Shown here: piece by piece, positions 16,377 to 22,708 of the stretch
Numbering within the stretch: the stretch's first letter is position 1
Layout of the letters: the number at the start of each line of letters is the position of its first letter
DNA from: JADFUS01 sp036653215
GTDB lineage: Bacteria; Bacteroidota; Bacteroidia; Bacteroidales; Rikenellaceae
Length of the DNA: 29,549 nt
NCBI GenBank assembly: GCA_036653215.1
Contig: JAVVUK010000010.1
Span: 1-29,549, forward strand
Direction: 5' to 3'
Program-made: the position numbers and the translations under genes
Notes under the pieces: model-generated
The model's database searches: none
What the model saw: the letters and a program-made list of their open reading frames with translations, nothing else
What the model was told of the DNA's origin: nothing

Positions 16377-17024
16377 TTATATTTCTATTGTGAAGGCTCC
16401 AGCAGGAGTTATCACTACGTGCTCTAAAAACTTTATTTCCAGTAGTTTAGAGGCAGCGTCTATTTTTTTAGTTATCTCTACATCACAATCACTCGCCTCC
16501 ATAGATCCAGATGGGTGGTTGTGAACAAGGATTATTGATGAGGCAAGTTTATTTATAGCATGGCGCATAACGATACGAACATCGACCAAGACACCGTCCA
16601 TTCCGCCATGTCCTAATTTTACTTTGTCGAGAACACGACGTGAGCCATTTAAACAAAGAAGCCAAAACTCCTCATGTTGCAGATTTGATAATATAGGCAT
16701 AAACATTTTCTCCACATCGGCAGTATTTCTAATAATAACGATTTCTCGGTCAGAAAGATAATAGCCTCGTCTTGAAAACTCATTAAAAAGAGAGACGACA
16801 ATAGCGTGTTTCCCACTCAACTCCTTTTCACGTCCTAAAGCCAATATATCAAGAGAGAGTAATGTTTCTATATTTCCATATTTATCTATAAGCCCTTGTG
16901 ATTTGGCAATTATATTTTCCGATACGGAACCATTACCCAATAGTAAAGACAGGAGTTCTATATCGCTAAGCGAAGAGAACCCCTGAAATTTTATTTTGTC
17001 AGATACGATGTCTTTTATCTCCAT
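16377..17024 (-). CDS. radC: RadC/JAB-domain protein
   Basis: A 215-residue protein with an N-terminal helix-hairpin-helix-like region (LSDIELLSLLLGNGS, about 18-32) and a C-terminal JAB/MPN metalloprotease-like domain. The metal motif is complete: Glu in the EEFWLLCLNGSRRV segment, then HNHPSGS and a later Asp in ASDCD. The family name RadC is historical; its role in DNA repair is unproven and the activity of the JAB domain unknown. The gene starts on the last base of the ssb stop codon (TAATG), so the two are translationally coupled. It is the last gene before the arg promoter, with no clear terminator between. Confidence 0.9.
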   Translation of the reverse strand: MEIKDIVSDKIKFQGFSSLSDIELLSLLLGNGSVSENIIAKSQGLIDKYGNIETLLSLDILALGREKELSGKHAIVVSLFNEFSRRGYYLSDREIVIIRNTADVEKMFMPILSNLQHEEFWLLCLNGSRRVLDKVKLGHGGMDGVLVDVRIVMRHAINKLASSIILVHNHPSGSMEASDCDVEITKKIDAASKLLEIKFLEHVVITPAGAFTIEI

Positions 17025-17491
17025 TAGAATGGGAGATCATCATCCTCTTCCAAAGGTTGAGGAGTAGATTGTGGCTGCTGTGGCGTTTGAGCAGCAACAT
17101 GAGAAGGCGTTTGTTGAGGAGTATATGGAGTTTTAGAAGGCTGAGAAGCCTCTCCATCAGCACCACGACGACCAAGCAGATTTACAACATCGCATAATAT
17201 CTCAACGCCATATCGTTTAGCTCCAGTAGAATCTTGCCATTCGGTATTACGAAGACGACCTTCAACATATATTTGACTTCCTTTACGGATATATTGTTCA
17301 GCCAAATTTGCCAATCCCGACCAAAGAGTTAATGTATGCCATTCGGTATTTTCCTTTTTCTCCTTAGTCTCTTTGTTATAATAACGTTCAGTAGTTGCAA
17401 GGCGCACCCTTGCAACTTTAGATCCGTTTTCAAAGATACGGATCTCCGGGTCTGCGCCAACATTCCCCAATAGAATTACTTTATTTACCAT
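17024..17491 (-). CDS. ssb: Single-stranded DNA-binding protein
   Basis: A 155-residue SSB. An N-terminal OB fold (residues 1-105; VNKVILLGNVGADPEIR and IYVEGRLRNTEWQDSTG are typical) binds ssDNA. A Pro/Gln/Thr-rich linker (about 115-147) follows, and the acidic tip DDDLPF docks partner proteins. It lies 3 bases after the outer-membrane protein gene and runs into radC. The envelope-gene context is unusual for ssb. The window cannot show whether this is the only ssb of the cell. Confidence 0.95.
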   Translation of the reverse strand: MVNKVILLGNVGADPEIRIFENGSKVARVRLATTERYYNKETKEKKENTEWHTLTLWSGLANLAEQYIRKGSQIYVEGRLRNTEWQDSTGAKRYGVEILCDVVNLLGRRGADGEASQPSKTPYTPQQTPSHVAAQTPQQPQSTPQPLEEDDDLPF

Positions 17492-17494
17492 ATT

Positions 17495-18829
17495 TTAGTT
17501 TGTTACTGTCTTACGTCCCAAATAGAAAGCCCCTCCTATCCTAAAGCCCACACTACGAGCAGGAAAAGCATCTACTAAAAAGAAAAATTCTCCGCCACGC
17601 CCCTCTGTAACTATTCCAGCAGAAAACTTAGACCCTAAACGGTTACTTATCGTATAACCTGCTAAAGCACGGAAGTTATCTCTTTTATTACAATATGTAT
17701 AACCCACAGTAGCAGCAAAATCATTTTTCAGAGCCTTACCGGGATTAAAACGTGTTATCATATTTAAAGACACATTATGCCTACGAGCGTTGTCAATAGC
17801 ATAAGAACCATATATATTTAGCTTTGGAGCTAAATTGCTTTTAAATGATGAGTTATATATCGTATCTACATTTAAGGCATTTAAAAGATCGTCTTGAAGG
17901 ACATCTAACCCATCTTGGAAGTCACTTCCCTCTTCAAGATATTGACCCATATCTTCTACACCAATAAAGTGATAAACGCCATTCGGATCAGAAGATAACA
18001 AACGTGTGCTTGCTCCAGACCCCCATTTTATAAATCCTATATCTGTCATAGAAAGACCTACCTTAAGTCCAAGATCTTCAAAATCATATTCTGCTCCGAA
18101 GTCAAAACCGAAACCACTGTTTGCGCCGATATCAATATCGTTATCGTTTTCCGTATCGACACCTACAAGTCTCATATCTATATCACCCTTAACATCATAA
18201 GTAGCATCATCACGCAATAGTAGATCGGCATAAGAGTCTGATCCTGCATACATAAAACCAGCAAGATATTTAAATTTTACACCCACAGTTAGGTTTCTCC
18301 ATACATTATAAGAATAACCAACAGCGACTTCACCATATCCAATAGCGTTAGCTCCTAAATTTAAATTATATGAATTGAGTGCTGTTAAAGGGTTTGAGGT
18401 AAGAAAGGTCACTGCATCACCAGGCAACATAGCATCGGCATCGACTTTCGCCTTAGTGCTAAAAGTTATCATATGGTCTTTTTTGAACTTTACACCAAAG
18501 CTAATAATATCCATATTAAGGTTGACGTTCATCGATCTTTTATCCAATGCCTTAGCAACTTTATCGGCATTAAGATAATTACCATCCGCATTTGTTGTTA
18601 CTGCCTTATTTAGGTTAGTTGGTGCAGAAGCGTTAAGTGCTATATTTCCAAAAAGCGGAAATACAATATATGAACGATCCATTTGTGAAGCAGGGTTCAA
18701 CTCACCAAGTAAAAGAGTATTTCCAGAGGCAACAGCCATATCTAAAGACTGTGCATATACTGTTTTACTTAAAGGTATTGTCAATACTATAAAAGACAAT
18801 ACGAATAATTTAAGAAGATTTCTTTTCAT
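17495..18829 (-). CDS. DUF5723-like predicted outer-membrane beta-barrel protein
   Basis: I start it at ATG 18827-18829, which gives 444 residues and a clean signal peptide (MKRNLLKLFVLSFIVLTIPL, cleavage near VYA-QS). The frame is open to a TTG seven codons earlier, inside the preceding gene. The mature part has no membrane helices but many alternating hydrophobic stretches with Gly/Asn/Asp turns, such as GYGEVAVGYSYNVW and GFGFDFGAEYDF, and ends in beta-strand-like repeats, as in Bacteroidota barrel proteins. The region LLLGELNPAS recalls DUF5723 proteins. Function is unknown. The ATG follows the lipoprotein stop by one base, suggesting the two products act together at the outer membrane. 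Confidence 0.72.
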   Translation of the reverse strand: MKRNLLKLFVLSFIVLTIPLSKTVYAQSLDMAVASGNTLLLGELNPASQMDRSYIVFPLFGNIALNASAPTNLNKAVTTNADGNYLNADKVAKALDKRSMNVNLNMDIISFGVKFKKDHMITFSTKAKVDADAMLPGDAVTFLTSNPLTALNSYNLNLGANAIGYGEVAVGYSYNVWRNLTVGVKFKYLAGFMYAGSDSYADLLLRDDATYDVKGDIDMRLVGVDTENDNDIDIGANSGFGFDFGAEYDFEDLGLKVGLSMTDIGFIKWGSGASTRLLSSDPNGVYHFIGVEDMGQYLEEGSDFQDGLDVLQDDLLNALNVDTIYNSSFKSNLAPKLNIYGSYAIDNARRHNVSLNMITRFNPGKALKNDFAATVGYTYCNKRDNFRALAGYTISNRLGSKFSAGIVTEGRGGEFFFLVDAFPARSVGFRIGGAFYLGRKTVTN

Positions 18830-18830
18830 A

Positions 18831-20423
18831 TTATTTACTCTTTTCCTCAAAATAAAGATCTCCTTGAAGACCTATAAATAAATTAAGAAGTGCCTCATCG
18901 TTGTGTAAAAACGAGACTATTTCTTTTTTATCAGCACCGATAGTATTCCCTTTAAGCCTTATGCCTAAATTTGCTTGTTTTGAGAATAACTTATCGACAC
19001 CTGCTCCCTCAATAAGTCTGATATTATCTTGTTTAAAAGACAAACTCCCTTCACCAGGAATAAAGATAGGTGTATCTTCTTTAGATATTATCTCATCTGT
19101 CTTTTTGTCTGTAATAACCAATGTCATATCTAAATTTATTGGAAAGGTATTAGCAGCACTTATATTATATTGTAATTTTTTAACATCAAGCTCTGAGACA
19201 TCAAAGTCTACATATAAGATGGTATCAACTGCAAGACCTGTCATATAACCCTTTAGCGGAACTTTAATATCTGCCGAAGAATTGATTTTTGTATCTACTA
19301 TAATTATGTTATCTCTATTTTGTAAAACATTGCCCATAGCATCGGCATCGTTAGGGTTTGTATAGATGTTATATTCTATGTCCACGCTCTCCATGTCTTT
19401 AGAAAAGGCATCACTAAGCCCCGTCCCACTTTTTGTAATAGAGTTATCTATTGTTATAACATTAGCCCCTTTATTAAGGAAAAACCGATCCACATTTAAG
19501 CCATTGTTAATATCTACGCTTACACTTTTAGTGGCATCAATCTTATTAATAAAAGTGATTTTAGTCATCTGCACCAAGAGTGGTAATGCCTCAAAAGCAT
19601 TGTCTATCTTGACATTAAGAGTTATGTTTTCAGGATAGAAATTATCTACATTTTTAAATCCGTTTGAAATATCTCCTAAAAAAAATGTATTTGTATTTTG
19701 CTCTATTTTTCGTCCCAAATAACCATCCAGATATTTAACATCCATGCTTGTCACATTGAAAATGGCCTTAAGAACAGAGGTGCTTTTTAGTCGTGTTGAA
19801 CCTTTAACAAAGACTTTGACAAACGAGTTATTATCACCCTCTTTCTCAACATTAACGAGATAAGTATCATCAAGAATACGGCTTTCACCAAAAGCAATGC
19901 GCAATGGGACACCATCTTTAATTATGCCCGGCACTTCCACATAAAGTCCACTTGTAGGCATATCAACAGCTTGAGCAGTTATAGAGACAACAGCACTTTT
20001 AAAGATTATTCTATTAGGATGCCCATCTTCTTTAAATAAGACACCTGCCTTAGCACTGAAAATATCAGACATGTTATCGTCTATTGTAATATTTTCACCC
20101 TCAGATGGGGCTTGGCTTGTTAAAGAAGAGATATCAAAATCAACAGGGTTATGTTGATCGTCAATCTTCACCAAATTGGCAATTATATTTTCATCCATGA
20201 CATCGTAGTCTTTCTCTGTATAGCTAACAACCATAACATTGTCGCCAACTACTCCAGCATCAGGGACATCTAATTCCAACATATCGACAAGGTCTTTAGA
20301 TGTCATGGCATATGTTCCAATAGGAAGACCCGTGTTTACGTTGACCTTTAAATTGTCAAATTTATCAACATCCACACACCCAATCAATGAGAGTATAAAT
20401 AATGAGAGTATTGTTTTTTTCAT
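18831..20423 (-). CDS. Predicted lipoprotein of unknown function
   Basis: A 530-residue secreted protein. The signal is short and ends in a lipobox, LSLIGC with C16 as the lipidated residue. The mature part is rich in beta-strand-like segments and Asp/Asn/Lys, without membrane helices or a domain I can name. The Asp right after the lipidated Cys region (CVDVDKFDN) does not decide sorting; export to the outer membrane is assumed for the phylum. It has its own strong promoter and is followed by the DUF5723-like barrel gene with one base between, so a lipoprotein-barrel pair is likely. Confidence 0.75.
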   Translation of the reverse strand: MKKTILSLFILSLIGCVDVDKFDNLKVNVNTGLPIGTYAMTSKDLVDMLELDVPDAGVVGDNVMVVSYTEKDYDVMDENIIANLVKIDDQHNPVDFDISSLTSQAPSEGENITIDDNMSDIFSAKAGVLFKEDGHPNRIIFKSAVVSITAQAVDMPTSGLYVEVPGIIKDGVPLRIAFGESRILDDTYLVNVEKEGDNNSFVKVFVKGSTRLKSTSVLKAIFNVTSMDVKYLDGYLGRKIEQNTNTFFLGDISNGFKNVDNFYPENITLNVKIDNAFEALPLLVQMTKITFINKIDATKSVSVDINNGLNVDRFFLNKGANVITIDNSITKSGTGLSDAFSKDMESVDIEYNIYTNPNDADAMGNVLQNRDNIIIVDTKINSSADIKVPLKGYMTGLAVDTILYVDFDVSELDVKKLQYNISAANTFPINLDMTLVITDKKTDEIISKEDTPIFIPGEGSLSFKQDNIRLIEGAGVDKLFSKQANLGIRLKGNTIGADKKEIVSFLHNDEALLNLFIGLQGDLYFEEKSK

Positions 20424-20447
20424 ATTAGAAATTTTAATTATTCACTT

Positions 20448-20479
20448 CAAAGATATATTATAAAATTTATTTCACCAAA
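20448..20479 (-). promoter_or_regulatory. Promoter of the lipoprotein-barrel-ssb-radC operon
   Basis: TTTG (20476-20479) and TATCTTTG (20448-20455) on the minus strand are spaced by 20 bases, an excellent match to the Bacteroidota promoter. The predicted start is about 20 bases before the lipoprotein ATG. The TTTG directly follows the palindromic terminator of the upstream gene. Confidence 0.75.
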
Positions 20480-20480
20480 T

Positions 20481-20520
20481 ATAAAATGGGAGGATCAAAA
20501 TTTTGATCCTCCCATTTTAT
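20481..20520. terminator. Perfect 40-base palindrome, terminator of the FGE-fold lipoprotein gene
   Basis: The 20-base arms are exact reverse complements, with a G/C-rich middle (GGGAGGATC / GATCCTCCC) and A/T ends that give a T-tract on either strand. It lies 14 bases beyond the stop of the gene at 20535. Confidence 0.9.
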
Positions 20521-20534
20521 TGTTCTCATTTACT

Positions 20535-21656
20535 TTATTTCACCCAAGTCTTACCTTCAGCAGGAAGAACTACACGGAAAGAAAGGTCATCCCAACCTTG
20601 GTCTGTGTTATAACGACCATATACACTGCAAGCATACCAGTAAGAGTCAAAAGCACCACCTCTCATAGCATGATCAGTTCCAGATTTAGGGCCAAAAGGA
20701 TCAGTACCGGTAGTTGTACATACTTCTTCATAATAGTCCCATACCCATTCCCAACAGTTACCACCCATGTCGAAAAGTCCAAGTTCATTAGGCTTTTTTG
20801 TCCCAACTTCAGCCAATTCTCCTTTTTCTACAGGTTCATCACCCTTGACAGCAGCGACACACACCTCTGACACCTCATCACTACCAGGATACCAAAGTCC
20901 TTGTGTGTTTTTACCACCTATTGCAGCAAATTCAAATTGTGCTTCAGTAGGTATTCTATATCCGTTAGAACCAGCAACAAGAGAAGGTCCAACACCGTAA
21001 GCAGGAGTAAGTCCTTCTTTTTCACTTAATTTATTACAAAATTCTATTGCATCGTCCCATGTTACATCTGTTACAGGATATAAATCGCCTTTAACAAGAA
21101 TTGATGGGTTATTACCAACAGCAGCTTCATATTGCGCTTGAGTAATTTCACAAGTGCTAATACGGAAAGATGATAATTTAACAGGGCGTGGTTCATTACC
21201 CTTGTTGTTTTCAGCGTTTGGATCCCCCATTAGGAAATCGCCACCCTCCACATTAACAAATTTTAGTTTACCATCAGGTTTTGGAATATCAGCACCTGCT
21301 TGTTTCACAGCAACTTCAGCGGTATTACCGTCGTCGTTTGTAAAGATAAGTGTTGCTGTATTAGCATTATCAGTTGCATTGGCGATAAATGTAAGAACAA
21401 CTTTACCATCACCTTTTCCACTCTCAACATCGGCTTTAAGCCAAGTTGTTGTAGGAAGACCTGTAAGCTTCCATGCTACTTTTGAAGTTACAGCTATTTC
21501 TTTTGTACCAGCAAAATCTTTAGCCACATCAACAGATGTAGGAGAAACGGTTATCTTCTCTTTTGCAGGTTTAACTGGAGTAGTTGGATCATCATCACCT
21601 CCACAAGAGATCAACGCTCCAAAGAGGATAGGCATTAATAGGAGTAATTTTTTCAT
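20535..21656 (-). CDS. BACON-domain lipoprotein with a formylglycine-generating-enzyme-like (SUMF1) fold
   Basis: I start it at ATG 21654-21656 (373 residues). An earlier in-frame ATG (21707) lies upstream of the -7 box and cannot be in the mRNA. The signal ends in LISC with C18 lipidated, followed by GGDDD. Residues about 35-120 look like a BACON domain (WKLTGLPTTTWLKAD, GKGDGKVVLTF, VKQAGA). The rest is FGE-sulfatase type (GGDFLMGD, CEITQAQYEA, YRIPTEAQFEFAA, ELGLFDMGGNCWEWVWD, MRGGAF, LSFRVVLP). Where FGE has two catalytic Cys five residues apart, only the first appears (ACSVYGR). It is therefore probably a binding or structural relative rather than a formylglycine-forming enzyme. Likely surface- or outer-membrane-anchored. 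Confidence 0.82.
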   Translation of the reverse strand: MKKLLLLMPILFGALISCGGDDDPTTPVKPAKEKITVSPTSVDVAKDFAGTKEIAVTSKVAWKLTGLPTTTWLKADVESGKGDGKVVLTFIANATDNANTATLIFTNDDGNTAEVAVKQAGADIPKPDGKLKFVNVEGGDFLMGDPNAENNKGNEPRPVKLSSFRISTCEITQAQYEAAVGNNPSILVKGDLYPVTDVTWDDAIEFCNKLSEKEGLTPAYGVGPSLVAGSNGYRIPTEAQFEFAAIGGKNTQGLWYPGSDEVSEVCVAAVKGDEPVEKGELAEVGTKKPNELGLFDMGGNCWEWVWDYYEEVCTTTGTDPFGPKSGTDHAMRGGAFDSYWYACSVYGRYNTDQGWDDLSFRVVLPAEGKTWVK

Positions 21657-21696
21657 TTTTAAAATTTTTATATTAGTTTTGTGATTATTTATTTGA

Positions 21697-21727
21697 CAAA
21701 TATACATAAATATTTAATATTATCCAA
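21697..21727 (-). promoter_or_regulatory. Promoter of the BACON/FGE-fold lipoprotein gene
   Basis: TATATTTG (21697-21704) with TTG (21725-21727) 20 bases further up on the minus strand. The leader of about 35-40 bases before the ATG at 21656 is A/T-rich. The box position rules out the longer start for this gene. Confidence 0.6.
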
Positions 21728-21753
21728 TAATAACAACAAAAATATTAGCATAA

Positions 21754-21906
21754 ATTAATATTATCCTAATATATACAAGAAAGAGCAACATAAAACTTAT
21801 AAAAAGGAATGATTACAGAGAAATGTGTGTAGTAAAAATACACATCCCTGAAGATCCGCAAATTGTAGGTGCCTTAGGGGCTGCTCTTATTCTAAATAGG
21901 TATTAG
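21754..21906 (+). pseudogene. C-terminal relic of a BadF/BadG/HgdC-type ATPase gene
   Basis: The plus-strand frame is open from 21754 to a TAG at 21904-21906. Its last 20 codons read HIPEDPQIVGALGAALILNR, then Y and stop. This matches the conserved C terminus of the BcrA/BadF/HgdC ATPase family (2-hydroxyacyl-CoA dehydratase activators), where P-(E/D)-x-PQ-(F/L/I)-x-GALGAAL is characteristic. The nucleotide-binding core is absent: the bases before it are AT-rich and hold the opposing gene's promoter. It therefore appears to be the tail of a deleted gene. A terminator follows 17 bases later, as expected for the original gene. It cannot be functional as an ATPase. Confidence 0.72.
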
Positions 21907-21922
21907 AGGCTGTGTTTAACAC

Positions 21923-21969
21923 AAAAAAGACATATAGTCACCAAGCAAGGTGCGCTATATGTCTTTTTT
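21923..21969. terminator. Bidirectional terminator between the gene relic and the php phosphatase gene
   Basis: Arms 21923-21937 and 21955-21969 are exact 15-base reverse complements, extended by an inner CACC/GGTG pairing, with A6 and T6 at the outer ends. It ends the wza-wzc-php transcript on the minus strand and would have ended the lost plus-strand gene. Confidence 0.9.
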
Positions 21970-21982
21970 ATCTTATTTTATC

Positions 21983-22705
21983 TTATATCCACAATAATCT
22001 ATTATTGTCTATTAATTTCTCGAACCTTTTTCTATCCTTACGTCCTGTCGTTAACGATAATATATGATACATTTGAGACACATCATGAAAATCGGTCGCC
22101 ACAAAATCATATATATCAGCATCGAAAAACTCTTTTGAACGTCTTCCAACCACTTCGCCATAATAATCGGTTAAAGAAGGCATATTTAACTGAAACAGAA
22201 CACCCCTATCTTTAATAGTTAAAAGATCTCTCATACTAAAAGACAAGTACCTCTCCGGATGTGCCAAAACAGGAGTGTATCCTTTTACCACTATGCCAAA
22301 AAGCTTGTCATAGATCTCTTCTAAGGTGTTTCGACGATATAACTCTACCAACACGTGTTCTCCATCATAAGATAGTATTTCTTTATCTTCAGTCATATGA
22401 GAAAAACACTCGTCTAACATATATTCCGCTGCAAGACGCATCTCCATATTTGGAAATTCTATTTTAAAGAGTTCGAACTTCTGTTTTAAACTTTGCGGAT
22501 CATTATCCGGCATCGATAATTTTATATGAGGAGTGCAAAAGATCTTAGTTATCCCCATTTCTTTATATACATCAAAAATGGCCTTACTGTTTTCCGCTTT
22601 TTGAGCGCCGTCATCGACACCATATAGTATATGAGAATGGATATCTATCATAGAAGAAAGAATACCTGATGCCACTATATTTCTTTTACTAAAAAATCCA
22701 AACAT
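21983..22705 (-). CDS. PHP-family protein-tyrosine phosphatase (CpsB/YwqE type)
   Basis: This is a manganese-dependent phosphatase expected to dephosphorylate the Tyr-rich tail of the neighbouring Wzc-like kinase and so reset capsule assembly. The 240-residue PHP fold shows the metal ligands MIDIHSHILYGVDDGA (HxH, near residue 22), FCTPHI, VLAHPERY and ATDFHD. The last motif replaces the common SDAH by TDFH, keeping Asp and His. It starts 3 bases after the kinase stop; the order wza-wzc-php is frequent in Bacteroidota polysaccharide loci. Acts in the cytoplasm. Confidence 0.9.
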   Translation of the reverse strand: MFGFFSKRNIVASGILSSMIDIHSHILYGVDDGAQKAENSKAIFDVYKEMGITKIFCTPHIKLSMPDNDPQSLKQKFELFKIEFPNMEMRLAAEYMLDECFSHMTEDKEILSYDGEHVLVELYRRNTLEEIYDKLFGIVVKGYTPVLAHPERYLSFSMRDLLTIKDRGVLFQLNMPSLTDYYGEVVGRRSKEFFDADIYDFVATDFHDVSQMYHILSLTTGRKDRKRFEKLIDNNRLLWI

Positions 22706-22708
22706 TAA

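Noticed and set aside
21657..21707. Upstream ATG extending the FGE-fold lipoprotein by 17 residues
   Set aside because: It lies above the -7 box, so it is not in the mRNA, and the extension would bury the lipoprotein signal.
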